Below, piece after piece: positions 44,696-54,370 of a stretch of 64,000 bases of DNA; the stretch's first letter is position 1, and each line of letters opens with the position of its first letter. The position numbers and the translations under genes are program-made. The notes beneath the pieces were generated by a model. That model was given only the letters and a program-made list of their open reading frames with translations. It did not search any database and was not told where the DNA came from. The stretch covers positions 1 to 64,000 of the forward strand of contig NZ_JAMBNQ010000010.1 of the NCBI RefSeq assembly GCF_023715155.1, read 5' to 3'. The stretch is from Neobacillus mesonae. Lineage in GTDB: Bacteria > Bacillota > Bacilli > Bacillales > Cytobacillaceae.

Positions 44696-45853
44696 TTGAA
44701 TAAAGTATTTGTGAGAACGGATGTACAGCAAAAATGGTTAGAGCGATTACAAGAAAAAGAATCGGAGTTTAGAAAAAGAGGAGTCATCGCAGATGAGGAG
44801 GCCATTTTTCCAAAAGAAAACATCGATGACTTGGTGAAAATGGGCTACCCCAGTATAACACTCCCTCAGGAATATGGCGGTGAAGGATTAAAAGTATATG
44901 ATATGGTCCTTTTGCAAGAAAAATTGGCTAGTTTAGACTCAAACACAGCTTTATCAATTGGCTGGAGCCTAGGAGTAGTCGGTGAACTTTTTGAAAAGAA
45001 GATGTGGACGGAAGATAACCTGCAGTTTTTTGCAAAAGAAGTATCAAATGGTGCTTTGGTGAACCGGGCGGCCAGTGAAGCACAAACTGGAAGTCCAACA
45101 AGGGGCGGCCGTCCAGGGACCATTGCTGTGAAAAAGAACGGTGGGTGGCTCATTAACGGCAGAAAGATTTTTACCACGATGTCACCAGCCCTAACTTATT
45201 TTCTAACCTCTGCCTGGATTGAGGAAAAACAAAAGATAGGATTTTTCCTTATCCATAAGGATTTACCAGGGGTATCCATTGAGGAAACTTGGGATGTCAT
45301 TTCCATGCGCGGTACCGGAAGCCATGATCTAGTGCTGGAGAATGTCACTGTGGAGGAATCAAAACTTGTCGAACTGCCTGATTATCCTAGAGGCTCACAG
45401 CTGAATGGATGGCTCTTGCATATTCCTGCCTGCTATCTGGGTATTGCTCAAGCAGCAAGAGATTTTGCTATAGACTTTGCCAGCCGCTATTCACCCAATA
45501 GTTTAAATGGCCCAATCAGCCAATTGCCTAATGTCCAGCAGCATCTAGGAGAAATTGAACTAGAATTAATAAATGCCAGACACCTGATCTATAGTGTGGC
45601 TGCAGCCTATGACGATAAATCGCGAAAAGAATATCTCACCAATGAACTGGGTGTAGTCAAACATATCGTAACGAATTCTGCCATCTCCATTGTAGATAAA
45701 GCCATGCGTGTGGTCGGAGCAAAAAGTCTCCAGCGAAGCAACCCGCTCCAGCGTTACTACCGCGATGTGAGGGCAGGCCTGCACAACCCGCCGATGGATG
45801 ATATGACTATAAAGAAATTAGCGTTGGAAGCAATTGAACAGGTAAAAAAATAG
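44696..45853 (+). CDS. Acyl-CoA dehydrogenase
   Basis: A 385-residue FAD-dependent acyl-CoA dehydrogenase-fold protein. It has an N-terminal helical domain, the middle beta domain (GGWLINGRKIFTTMSPALTYFLTSAW, ISMRGTGSHDLVLENVTV), and a C-terminal helical domain ending MRVVGAKSLQRSNPLQRYYRDVRAGLHNPPMDDMTI. The base Glu of classical enzymes is not obvious, so it may belong to the DszC/SfnB-like or other subgroup. Its start is TTG 44696 after AGGAGGGG. It is monocistronic, with a terminator hairpin following. Confidence 0.85.
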   Translation: MNKVFVRTDVQQKWLERLQEKESEFRKRGVIADEEAIFPKENIDDLVKMGYPSITLPQEYGGEGLKVYDMVLLQEKLASLDSNTALSIGWSLGVVGELFEKKMWTEDNLQFFAKEVSNGALVNRAASEAQTGSPTRGGRPGTIAVKKNGGWLINGRKIFTTMSPALTYFLTSAWIEEKQKIGFFLIHKDLPGVSIEETWDVISMRGTGSHDLVLENVTVEESKLVELPDYPRGSQLNGWLLHIPACYLGIAQAARDFAIDFASRYSPNSLNGPISQLPNVQQHLGEIELELINARHLIYSVAAAYDDKSRKEYLTNELGVVKHIVTNSAISIVDKAMRVVGAKSLQRSNPLQRYYRDVRAGLHNPPMDDMTIKKLALEAIEQVKK

Positions 45854-45880
45854 GCATACCTTTTCGACATGCATTGCAAT

Positions 45881-45930
45881 TAGCCGTATATAGCTGATAT
45901 TTTCATCAGATATATACGGCTATATTATTT
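45881..45930. terminator. Intrinsic terminator between convergent genes
   Basis: A 12-bp stem TAGCCGTATATA / TATATACGGCTA enclosing a smaller CTGAT/ATCAG hairpin, followed by T-rich DNA. Confidence 0.8.
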
Positions 45931-45940
45931 TCCATACTAT

Positions 45941-47431
45941 TTAAGAAACTTTACTAGCACCCTTTATTTTTTTAAATTTACCAGACACTGCCTCACCTTT
46001 TGTAATAAAACTAACAAGAATGGTCACACAAAGATTCAACATTAATGCAATAGCGCCAGTACTGATATCATTTATAACGTGTGGTACGTTTGGCCAGAAA
46101 GTTGAAAGTTTTACACCAGAAATTGTTACATAGGCCACAACCAGCACTCCTATAATTATTCCAGCAATAGCTCCATTTTTATTAATCCAATGATTATTAG
46201 ATAAGGTAAAAAACAAGCCCGGGGCTAATTGAACAATGAGGCTGTAAGACATTATGTTCAAAATAGCTAATGCATTTCCTCCTTTGATGGTTATTATTAA
46301 AGCGATGATAGAAAGACTTATAATAATGATTCTTGATACTACTAATAGTTGTTTATCGGAAGCTTTTGGAACTAATACTTTGTAAAAACTATTTGTTAAA
46401 CCAACGGATGCCGCCATAAGCATTACAGAAGCAGGAACTAAAGCTGTTAATAAGCCAGCTGCACCAATAATCCCAATAATCCAAGGGTCAAAGGTTTCAA
46501 CCGATAATCTTAAAAGCGAAAGGTCCCCATCAGCTCCTTGTAAACCTGGTATTTGTATAATTGCCGAAAAGCCTATAAAGAAAATAAAAAGTAATAATAG
46601 TGTATATAAAGGTAATACAATTGCATTTTTACGGAGCGTTTTTTCCCCATTAGAAGTTAAAACGACCATAAACGTTTGTGGCAATAAATAAAAGCCGATT
46701 GCATTTAATAAGACTGTAGAAATAAACCAAGATTGACTTAAGCCCTGATCAGCTAACGTTAACATTTCAGGTTTAATTGATTGAACAGACTCAAACATTG
46801 GCTTAATACCGCCAAAATAATGAAATGGAATATATAAACCTAAAAATATAACAACAACTATAATCAGGAAATCCTTAATGATAGCAGTCCATGCTGATCC
46901 ATGTATACCGGAAATCATTACATATGTTGTGACAACTATCGCACCGATTACACTTGCCGCAACAGGAGGTATCGCCCCGTAGGAAGCCTCCGAAACTATA
47001 ATTCCTAAACCTTTAAGCTGAATTACTATATAAGGAACAAGCGCTAAACTTCCCAAGACGGCTACAATCATTCCCATTGCTTTACTATTGAATTTAGAAG
47101 CAAAATAATCCGGTTGTGAAATAATTGAATTTTCCTTTGAATATCTCCAAATTTTTGGAACAAACCAATAAGATAGGACATATGCCAAGAAAATATATGC
47201 AGGAACATAGTATGCTGCTGCACCTTTTGAATATGCCCATCCACTACCACCTAAAAACGTAAAGGTCGTGTAAATTTCACCAGCTATTAAAAGGAATACA
47301 AATAACGTCCCGAAGCCTCTGCCACCTACGGCAAACTGCTCCATATCCATATCTTTTCCTTTTCTTGCTTGAATTCCTAAAAACAGGGCTAAAATAAGGG
47401 CGGCAAAAATGATGATTAATGCAATATTCAT
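45941..47431 (-). CDS. Sodium:solute symporter (SSS family)
   Basis: A 496-residue transporter with about thirteen helices. SSS-family blocks are seen: FLLIAGEIYTTFTFLGGSGWAYSKGAAAYYVPAYIFLAYV near the N-terminus, GIHGSAWTAIIKDFLIIVVV, and GLLTALVPASVMLMAASVGLTNSFYKVLVP. Its start overlaps the stop of a DUF3311 gene, the same pairing as B. subtilis YhjB-YhjC. It is the last gene of the amidohydrolase/nitrilase/carbamoylase operon and probably imports the substrate of that pathway. Confidence 0.9.
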   Translation of the reverse strand: MNIALIIIFAALILALFLGIQARKGKDMDMEQFAVGGRGFGTLFVFLLIAGEIYTTFTFLGGSGWAYSKGAAAYYVPAYIFLAYVLSYWFVPKIWRYSKENSIISQPDYFASKFNSKAMGMIVAVLGSLALVPYIVIQLKGLGIIVSEASYGAIPPVAASVIGAIVVTTYVMISGIHGSAWTAIIKDFLIIVVVIFLGLYIPFHYFGGIKPMFESVQSIKPEMLTLADQGLSQSWFISTVLLNAIGFYLLPQTFMVVLTSNGEKTLRKNAIVLPLYTLLLLFIFFIGFSAIIQIPGLQGADGDLSLLRLSVETFDPWIIGIIGAAGLLTALVPASVMLMAASVGLTNSFYKVLVPKASDKQLLVVSRIIIISLSIIALIITIKGGNALAILNIMSYSLIVQLAPGLFFTLSNNHWINKNGAIAGIIIGVLVVAYVTISGVKLSTFWPNVPHVINDISTGAIALMLNLCVTILVSFITKGEAVSGKFKKIKGASKVS

Positions 47432-47628
47432 TTAACATCACTTCCTTGATTTTCAGGGTCAAACCTATACACAATGAATAAAGTAATTGAAGCTACAATC
47501 ATCCAAAGCGCAACCCAAAATAACAAAAATGGCATCCCCAGTACATAAGGCTCAATTTTATTTGCATATGGCAGGAAACCCAAAAATCCAATAATAGGTA
47601 TCAATAGTAAAAGTTTAATATAGTTCAA
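47428..47628 (-). CDS. DUF3311 small membrane protein (YhjC-type)
   Basis: A 66-residue protein with two helices (LLLLIPIIGFLGFLPYA, PFLLFWVALWMIVASITLFIVY), ending with the typical DPEN tail of DUF3311. It overlaps the symporter gene by 4 nt. These small proteins accompany SSS symporters as likely accessory subunits; their biochemical role is unproven. Confidence 0.85.
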   Translation of the reverse strand: MNYIKLLLLIPIIGFLGFLPYANKIEPYVLGMPFLLFWVALWMIVASITLFIVYRFDPENQGSDVK

Positions 47629-47854
47629 AAAAGGCCCTCCTCGTATAATAAGTTGAGATTCATCTTTCGAGGTAATTTCCAGTCTAGTTTGTTCTTTGAT
47701 AACTTCGAAAAGCTGTTTAAGATAGCGGGGCTAGTCTCTGCTATCTCAAACACCTGATTTAGGGGTGGACTTTAATGTCCTAGATAATGCTTAGGGTCTT
47801 TTGAGGAAATATTGCCAATAAGGTACTACATAGGACAGCACTTGCCCATTTGAA

Positions 47855-49084
47855 TTATGATTCCATAGCTAGAACCGTTTCTAAGATAACATTTACTGCC
47901 TTTTCACAATCTTCCCAAGTGGTCTGCTCCTCTTCGACATGGCTTTTTCCATTAATACTTGGGGAAAAAATCATAGCCGTTGGAATAAAGCTGGCAATGA
48001 ATTGTGCATCATGACCCGCCCCGCTCACCATTCTTTTATATGAATATCCTAATGACTTTGCCGATTGCTCCAACATATTGCAAATATTTCTGTCAAACCA
48101 AACTGTATCCCTGTCCCATAGTTTGGTTGCTTTAACTTTACAGCCCTCATTCTTATTCGAAGTTGTAAGTCCTTGAATAATTTCCTCTACTTGCTTAATA
48201 ATCGCTGGATTTTTATGTCTAGCCTCAAGGGAAAACACTACTTTATTTGGAATAACCGTATGAATATTTGGAAGTACATTTAATCTTCCCATTGTATACA
48301 CTAATTCATCATCGAGTGCACTTATTTTTTGACGTGCTTCAGTAATTAAGTTATTGGCTGCAAAAAGAGCATCTTTTCTCATACTCATTGGAGTTGTTCC
48401 GGCATGATCAGATTCTCCTGTAATTTCAATATCATAGCAAACCATTCCAAGTACACATTCAACAACCCCAATTGTTAGACCTTCCTGCTCAAGAATTGGG
48501 CCTTGTTCAATATGCAATTCTAAGAATGCTGTACCTTCCTTTATACGCGACTCTTTTTCCCCTTCATAACCAATCGATTGTAATGCAGAACCAAATGTAA
48601 TCCCATTAACATCCGTCTGTTGGTGCATCGCTGTTTTATCAAATTTTCCCGACAGAACACCAGATGCCATTAATGAAGGTTCGAATCTTGCTCCTTCTTC
48701 ATTAGTAAAATTAACAATCGTAATTGGAATTCGCGGTTTAATTTCGTTTTCTACTAAAGTACGAACTACTTCTAAACCAGCCACTACACCTAGAATGCCA
48801 TCAAAGCGACCGCCTTTTTTGACAGAATCCATATGTGACCCCACAACAATTGGCGGTTTGTTCTCAGTACCTTGCAATGTTGCGTAAATATTCCCCATAT
48901 CATCAACTTTTATCGACATCCCCAATTCTTCGCAGCAAGAACAAAAATAATCTCTAGCTAAACGGTCTTCTTCCGACAACGCTAGGCGTGTGACTCCATT
49001 ATTTTCAGTACGTCCAAAATTTGCAAATGCTTCTAATGTATCTTTTAAACGGACTCCATTAATTAACAAATGTTGTTGTTTCAA
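47855..49084 (-). CDS. M20-family N-carbamoyl-L-amino acid hydrolase / allantoate amidohydrolase type
   Basis: A 409-residue zinc hydrolase of the AllC/AmaB/HyuC group. These cleave carbamoyl or ureido groups from amino acids. Visible motifs are IVVGSHMDSVKKGGRFDGILGV (first metal His/Asp), NFTNEEGARFEPSLMASGVLSG (catalytic Glu pair), LELHIEQGPILE, the GESDHAGTTPMSMRKDAL dimerisation-domain block, and a C-terminal MVSGAGHDAQFIA. The start is TTG after a G-rich ribosome binding site. It follows the nitrilase gene at 54 bp and precedes DUF3311 at 226 bp. Carbamoyl-amino acid or ureide as substrate is inferred. Confidence 0.88.
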   Translation of the reverse strand: MKQQHLLINGVRLKDTLEAFANFGRTENNGVTRLALSEEDRLARDYFCSCCEELGMSIKVDDMGNIYATLQGTENKPPIVVGSHMDSVKKGGRFDGILGVVAGLEVVRTLVENEIKPRIPITIVNFTNEEGARFEPSLMASGVLSGKFDKTAMHQQTDVNGITFGSALQSIGYEGEKESRIKEGTAFLELHIEQGPILEQEGLTIGVVECVLGMVCYDIEITGESDHAGTTPMSMRKDALFAANNLITEARQKISALDDELVYTMGRLNVLPNIHTVIPNKVVFSLEARHKNPAIIKQVEEIIQGLTTSNKNEGCKVKATKLWDRDTVWFDRNICNMLEQSAKSLGYSYKRMVSGAGHDAQFIASFIPTAMIFSPSINGKSHVEEEQTTWEDCEKAVNVILETVLAMES

Positions 49085-49138
49085 AATAAGGATCCCCCCC
49101 CAAAATTAAATCTTTAGATTAAATTTTATTTCCATCAT

Positions 49139-50026
49139 TTAAATTTTGACTTTCGATGAGTGAAACGGGGCAAATTTGGAATACATATCCTTTCTGCGTC
49201 TACGGTCGTAAAAAGTTGTAGCAGCACCATTTTGACGGTTTTCATATAATTCGTCTAAATCTACTTCACCCGTTATGACCATATGCTCATTTAAATTCGC
49301 CTCAGCAACTACACCATTCTCACTCCAGGCAGTGTCACAAGGACTTAAGATAGAAGCTCTGCCAAACCCATTTTTTATGGGAGCACCCGGTTCACCAACC
49401 ATAGGGCAATGTACAACATAGACTTGGTTTTCAATTGCGCGAGCTTGAGCGCAGTGCCTGACTCTCCAAAAACCATACTCAGTAAATGTATACGATGGGC
49501 AAAAAATAATTTCTGCTCCATTTCCACTTAAAATATGTGAAACTTCAGGTATTTCTATTTCATAACAAATAGCAATCCCTATTTTTGCTGGTCCAATTTG
49601 ATACACTTTAAGGTCATTTCCCTCTTTTGTATGCCAGTTAGCTTCTGCGGGAAAAATATGAGTTTTTTTATGTTCAACAAATCTTCCATCCGAGTTAAAA
49701 ATATAGGCGATATTATAGTAATCCTCTCCACGTCGTTCTAGATGGGAACCTGCAATAATTACCTGTGAACGTTTTTTGGCCAAGTCACTAAAAAAACCTT
49801 TATATGATTGTGTGAATTCATCTAGTTTACACATATCTGTTTCCCTAAACTTTTCTGAGTTAGGGAAAGTCGTTAATAAACCTACTGTCAAAAGTTCAGG
49901 AAACAGAACATAATCCGTATCCTCTGGCACATCTTTTATCAGGCTGAAAACCTGCTTTTTAAATCCATCAAAATCATTAATAGGCTCTACTTTGAACTGA
50001 CAAGCGGATATTTTTATTTTTGTCAC
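49139..50026 (-). CDS. Carbon-nitrogen hydrolase (nitrilase superfamily)
   Basis: A 295-residue nitrilase-superfamily amidase. The catalytic triad positions are seen: Glu in YVLFPELLTVG (~residue 44), Lys in HKKTHIFPAEA, and Cys in KIGIAICYEIEIPEVSH (~residue 164). The family cleaves amides, N-carbamoyl compounds (beta-ureidopropionase) or nitriles. GTG start after AAAGGTG. It sits between an exo-amidohydrolase and a carbamoylase, pointing to stepwise removal of nitrogen groups from one substrate. The exact substrate is unknown. Confidence 0.88.
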   Translation of the reverse strand: MTKIKISACQFKVEPINDFDGFKKQVFSLIKDVPEDTDYVLFPELLTVGLLTTFPNSEKFRETDMCKLDEFTQSYKGFFSDLAKKRSQVIIAGSHLERRGEDYYNIAYIFNSDGRFVEHKKTHIFPAEANWHTKEGNDLKVYQIGPAKIGIAICYEIEIPEVSHILSGNGAEIIFCPSYTFTEYGFWRVRHCAQARAIENQVYVVHCPMVGEPGAPIKNGFGRASILSPCDTAWSENGVVAEANLNEHMVITGEVDLDELYENRQNGAATTFYDRRRRKDMYSKFAPFHSSKVKI

Positions 50027-50057
50027 GTTTTCAACACCTTTCTATACATGACGATGC

Positions 50058-51677
50058 TTAACTATTTACAAACTGTTCTGCTTTGTATAAAAGTTCACCA
50101 TCAATCATGGTAGCTTCTACTTTAATGTCCCTTATTCCATCCGGTTTGCATTTTAAAATACTCTCACTTAACACAATAAGGTCAGCCAATTTTCCAACTT
50201 CTATGCTCCCTTTTATTTTTTCATCAAAACTTGCATATGCACCATTCCACGTATATAACCTAATCGCTTCCATCAAGCTGATAGATTGATTAATTCCAAC
50301 TTCTTTTCCTGATTGACTTTTTCGATTAACCGCAACATGTATACCTAGTAAAGGATGGTAATCGGTAACCGGCGCATCGGAACCGGCTGCTGCTACAATG
50401 TCCCGGTCAATAAAATCCCGGGCAGCATACATATAATTGACGCGATCCCCGTAATTGTGCAGATACGTATCTCCAAATTCGTATGGAAATGGAGGATTTG
50501 GAATAGGAATAAGTCCTAGATTTTTTATTCTATCCTGCAAATCCGGCATTGAAATACCGGCATGCTCAATTCGATGACGATGGTCTTCTCTTGGATATTC
50601 TTTAATGGCCCTTTCTACACAATTTAAATACATCTCAATTGCTTTATCTCCTTGCGCATGTACAGTTATTTGATAACCTTTTTTATGGGCTTCTCCTAAT
50701 ACTTGATAAATTTCTTCCTCACTATAATAAAGAATTCCTGAGTTTTCCGAATCACTTGTATATGGGTCACGGGTTGCAATGGTTGGTCCCGTACTACTTC
50801 CGTCAGTAAACAATTTTGCTGGTCCAACTTTGAATCTCTCATTCCCTGTACCAGTTACAACACCAGCATTTATCATCTTATGTACAAATTCATGTGAATT
50901 ATTTAACGAACAAATGATGGCATATACTCGAATCCGAATATCTTTATTCTTAATAGCTTGCTGCAAGATCCGGAAACTCTCGGAACCATTTGCCCCTGCA
51001 TCATGAACACTAGTTATGCCGGCTTGGATGAAATGATCGGATGCAATTTTTGCAGCCTTCAAAAGTTCACTCTCCGAATAACTAGCAATCTCACTCATTT
51101 CCATATTCGCTGCTTCGATTAGTTTGCCTGTCAAAGCTCCAATCGAATCCTTTTCTATCACACCACCGTTCGGATTTGGCGTATTCTCGTTAATGTTCGC
51201 CATTTCTAATGCCTTACTATTAACCACACTTATATGGTTACAAGTACGAGTTATGATAATCGGATGGTCTTCCGAAATAGCATCGAGTTCAGCAATTGTC
51301 GGAAATCGCTTTTCCTTAACAGCATTTTCGTTAAAGCCCCATGCCCTTACCCACTCACCTTTAGGCGTTTCTTTCGCTTTTTTTCTCAAATCTTCTAAAA
51401 TAGCACCCACAGAATCTATATGTTTCGCTTTACAACTTACACCTAACTGATTAGCGCCGTATAACAGAAGATGAAGATGTGAATCAATAAATCCAGGTAG
51501 AAGCGTTTTACCTTGTAAATCAATTACATCTGTTTCAGTTCCAACCCAATCACTTACCCCTGCATTTGATCCCACATAAACGATACGGTTTTCTTTTACA
51601 GCTACAGCTTCTACAACAGATTGATCTGCATCTACTGTAATCACTTCACCGTTTAAAAATATAACATCTGCTTTCAT
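50058..51677 (-). CDS. YtcJ/NfdA-type amidohydrolase
   Basis: A 539-residue metal-dependent amidohydrolase of the exo-type (amidohydrolase_3) family, which includes N-substituted formamide deformylase. Metal and catalytic motifs are: LLPGFIDSHLHLLLYG (HxH), VHAQGDKAIEMYLNCVE (His), HRIEHAGISMPDLQ (His) and AAAGSDAPVTDYHPLLGIH (Asp). GTG 51683 would add two residues; ATG 51677 has AAAGGAA at correct distance. It is the first gene of a five-gene catabolic operon and probably does the first hydrolysis. Its function is not established by homology alone. Confidence 0.87.
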   Translation of the reverse strand: MKADVIFLNGEVITVDADQSVVEAVAVKENRIVYVGSNAGVSDWVGTETDVIDLQGKTLLPGFIDSHLHLLLYGANQLGVSCKAKHIDSVGAILEDLRKKAKETPKGEWVRAWGFNENAVKEKRFPTIAELDAISEDHPIIITRTCNHISVVNSKALEMANINENTPNPNGGVIEKDSIGALTGKLIEAANMEMSEIASYSESELLKAAKIASDHFIQAGITSVHDAGANGSESFRILQQAIKNKDIRIRVYAIICSLNNSHEFVHKMINAGVVTGTGNERFKVGPAKLFTDGSSTGPTIATRDPYTSDSENSGILYYSEEEIYQVLGEAHKKGYQITVHAQGDKAIEMYLNCVERAIKEYPREDHRHRIEHAGISMPDLQDRIKNLGLIPIPNPPFPYEFGDTYLHNYGDRVNYMYAARDFIDRDIVAAAGSDAPVTDYHPLLGIHVAVNRKSQSGKEVGINQSISLMEAIRLYTWNGAYASFDEKIKGSIEVGKLADLIVLSESILKCKPDGIRDIKVEATMIDGELLYKAEQFVNS

Positions 51678-52493
51678 ATGCACATTCCTTTCTTTCTACT
51701 TTTTTAGATACAATTTTCATAGATTTCTTTGAAAATTTATTTACCTTAATAAAAAAGGTTATTCGAATGGTTATGTTTCTATTGGAAAGTTTTTGTTGAA
51801 TATAATAACAATAGAAATGAAGATGAGTACCTGCACTTTTACAATAAAAGTTGAAATTTGAAAGAAGTTAGTTTGAAGTGTCACCGTTGTTTTAAAAAAC
51901 TCAAGAAAGTTGAAGAGTGAAAGGTCTTTGATGTATTTAAGTGTAAAAAGATAACAATTACTCGTATAAACTGAGTGGCTTGACTTATGAAACGAAAAGG
52001 TTAAAAAGGAGCCACAAACCATTGGCATACTTGTTTAAGATTAACCGTAAGACTTTTCCACAAAAAAGCAGAGGATAGGATAGACATTCTATAAACATTT
52101 TAACAAAATAGTTAATGCATTGAATTTGTATATTACTCTGTAAATTTATTATATTCAAATTAGAAAGCGCATTCATTAGACATAATGTCAATTTATCCCC
52201 ATGAATTTCTTAACATTAACGAAATTTAGAGGGCATCCCTTTTTTTGCCCCTTGTAGATATTTTTGCCTCCTCTAAACTTTTTAGATACCTTGGGAACAT
52301 TTGAATTTACCCGCTATATGGGGAAAAAACATTTTGATTATTCTTATAATTTACTATATTTCCTTTTAAATGTAAAAAGGAATCCTCCCTATTCCTTTCG
52401 TCAGACTAATTATAAGCAACTAAATAATCTCCTTACACAAAGGATAGAACTTGCAGTATTAATAAGTTAACTTATTAAAGGCTATCTAAATAA
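51678..52493. other. ~800-bp AT-rich intergenic region
   Basis: Upstream of the catabolic operon and downstream of the EamA gene (which is transcribed leftward toward it). No supported gene on either strand. The short ORFs here lack ribosome binding sites and family motifs. A frame around 52264-52470 (KKHFDYSYNLLYF...PPYSFRQTNYKQLNN) could be a decayed protein fragment. No repeat array seen. Confidence 0.5.
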
Positions 52494-52532
52494 CAGACGA
52501 AGCACATGGATTCTATCCATGTGCTTCGTCTG
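52494..52532 (-). terminator. Long hairpin after the EamA transporter gene
   Basis: A perfect 17-bp stem CAGACGAAGCACATGGA / TCCATGTGCTTCGTCTG with a 5-nt loop. T-runs are weak on both sides, so it may act as terminator or as an RNA-stabilising hairpin. Confidence 0.65.
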
Positions 52533-52658
52533 TCTTCATAACACTGTAATTTGGGCTCCCTTCCTTAAAACGGAGATACATCCACAAATAAAGCTTAAAG
52601 AGCAATGGTCAAATAGAAATCTCAAGGGACCTGCATATTTGGGGTTATAATATGACTG

Positions 52659-53537
52659 TTACGCAGCCTTCTTTACCCTCATCTCCATTCGATCGCTTAA
52701 ATAAGTTGACCCAAGGATAAGAATTCCTCCGATAATTTGGACCATATTCATACTTTCACTTAGAAAGATAGCTGCAAAAATAACGGCTGAAATGGGATCT
52801 AAATAACTTAGCAATGCAATTGTCTGGCCCTTTAAATCTTTTATAGAAGTGAAGTATAGAAAATAAGCAAATCCAGTATGGATGATACCAACAATCACCA
52901 TAAATACGATGGACCGAACGTTTAGGCTTGAAAAATCCAGATTATCCTTTAACAGGACATATGGAAATAAAACAATAACAGCAATTAATAATTGAATCAT
53001 AGTTGTTTCAAAGCCAGGCAGGTTCTTAATAAATTTATTAAATAATACTACACTTGCATAAAGAGCCGCTGCTGACAATCCGTACAAGATCCCAATGGTA
53101 TGATTACCGGATGCCCCGCCGGAAGCGCCTCCCATATTAACTAAAAATAAGCCAAGCATGGCTGCTGCAATACTGATGACATTAAACAACCTTAATTTTT
53201 CTTTTAAAATAAACGGGGCCAATACCATCACAAAAATAGGTGCAAAATAATAGCTCAATGTGGCATTAGATATTGTCGTATAACGATAGGCTTCGAACAG
53301 CAAAATCCAATTAAAGCCAAGTGCTGCACCTGACAAAATAAGCAATACTGCATTTTCCTTTATGGCGCCATAAGATTTTTTTTGTTTAATAAGTAAACTT
53401 GCCCCAAGCAAAAATATGCTGCCTATCACTCCCCTAAATAAAGCAATTTCACTTGATGGTAAATTTATATTTTTTACAAATAACCCCAAACTTCCCCAAA
53501 TCAGCATGGCGGTTAATAGTTTTGCCTTCCCCTTCAC
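52659..53537 (-). CDS. EamA/DMT-family transporter
   Basis: A 292-residue ten-helix drug/metabolite transporter, two tandem EamA repeats. LTAMLIWGSLGLFVKNINLPSSEIALFRGVIGSIFLL starts the first repeat, and GILYGLSAAALYASVVLFNKFIKNLPGFETTMIQLL the second. Typical of exporters of amino acids or metabolites. The frame is open to 53618, but GTG 53537 has GGGAG 8-9 nt upstream and gives a family-like N-terminus. Substrate unknown. Confidence 0.87.
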   Translation of the reverse strand: MKGKAKLLTAMLIWGSLGLFVKNINLPSSEIALFRGVIGSIFLLGASLLIKQKKSYGAIKENAVLLILSGAALGFNWILLFEAYRYTTISNATLSYYFAPIFVMVLAPFILKEKLRLFNVISIAAAMLGLFLVNMGGASGGASGNHTIGILYGLSAAALYASVVLFNKFIKNLPGFETTMIQLLIAVIVLFPYVLLKDNLDFSSLNVRSIVFMVIVGIIHTGFAYFLYFTSIKDLKGQTIALLSYLDPISAVIFAAIFLSESMNMVQIIGGILILGSTYLSDRMEMRVKKAA

Positions 53538-53669
53538 CCTTTTATCTCCCTTTCCACCTAAATTTGTATAGATTAATTTTAGGATATGTCGGTTTAAAAG
53601 GGAACTAGATATCGTCAAATTAAATGACGAAGTCTTATTTAAACAAAAACGGCCATTGTTGAACTAACT

Positions 53670-54350
53670 TCAAATCAACAGCATCCCATCTAAATCCAAA
53701 ACCTCTATTTTTTTATTAGAAATCTGCCTGATATAGCCTTTATGCTGAAGATCAGCTAATTTTCGGCTGATCGTCTCTGGAGTGGTTCCCAAATAGGAGG
53801 CTAAATCCTTTTTACTCATTGGCAGTTCCAACATATTGAATTGACCTTGATCTTCCAGACATTCCGCTAAAAAAACGGCAATTCGGGTTTCGGCCTTTTC
53901 TGTAGCAAATCGAGTGGTCTGCCTTTCGGCTTCCTCTAGTCTATTAGAAAACTCCGTCAATATTTTTATTGATATCGATGGATACTTCAGCAGAAGTTCC
54001 TGCAGGTCTGTTCGATTGATCATACAAATTTGTGTCATTGCTATGGCTTCCGCATATGATTCGTGCGTTTCTTCTTTAAACAAAGCCAATTCTCCTGTAA
54101 AATCACCAGGATGCAAAATACGAACCAATTGTTCCTTTCCTGATTCAGATAACCGATAGATTCTTATCTTCCCTTTGTTTAAAATATAAAGGGAGTCCGA
54201 CTTGTCACCAGCATGATAGATAATTTCTCCACGCTTAAAAGTACCGGATTTGGCTGTTTTCATGATTTCAGCCATTTGTTCCGTTTCTAAGTGATTAAAA
54301 ATTGGAACGAGCGAAACGCACATTTTTTCATGCTGATGACATGCGTGCAT
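53670..54350 (-). CDS. Crp/Fnr-family regulator with N-terminal cysteines
   Basis: A 226-residue Crp/Fnr regulator. The N-terminus MHACHQHEKMC carries two Cys and three His, a possible metal or Fe-S site. The cyclic-nucleotide-like jelly roll covers ~20-130 (GEIIYHAGDKSDSLYILNKGKIRIY, HPGDFTGELALF) and the helix-turn-helix ~165-215 (MSKKDLASYLGTTPETISRKLADLQHKGYI). GTG 54374 is an alternative start, but ATG 54350 sits 8 nt after GGAGG. It is cotranscribed with and just downstream of a P1B-type ATPase, so metal- or redox-responsive control of that transporter is plausible. Confidence 0.87.
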   Translation of the reverse strand: MHACHQHEKMCVSLVPIFNHLETEQMAEIMKTAKSGTFKRGEIIYHAGDKSDSLYILNKGKIRIYRLSESGKEQLVRILHPGDFTGELALFKEETHESYAEAIAMTQICMINRTDLQELLLKYPSISIKILTEFSNRLEEAERQTTRFATEKAETRIAVFLAECLEDQGQFNMLELPMSKKDLASYLGTTPETISRKLADLQHKGYIRQISNKKIEVLDLDGMLLI

Positions 54351-54370
54351 ATTTTCTTCCTCCACTATTT

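Noticed and set aside
51771-52470. Small ORFs between the catabolic operon and the EamA gene
   Set aside because: No ribosome binding sites or family motifs; AT-rich chance frames, possibly with a decayed fragment near 52300.
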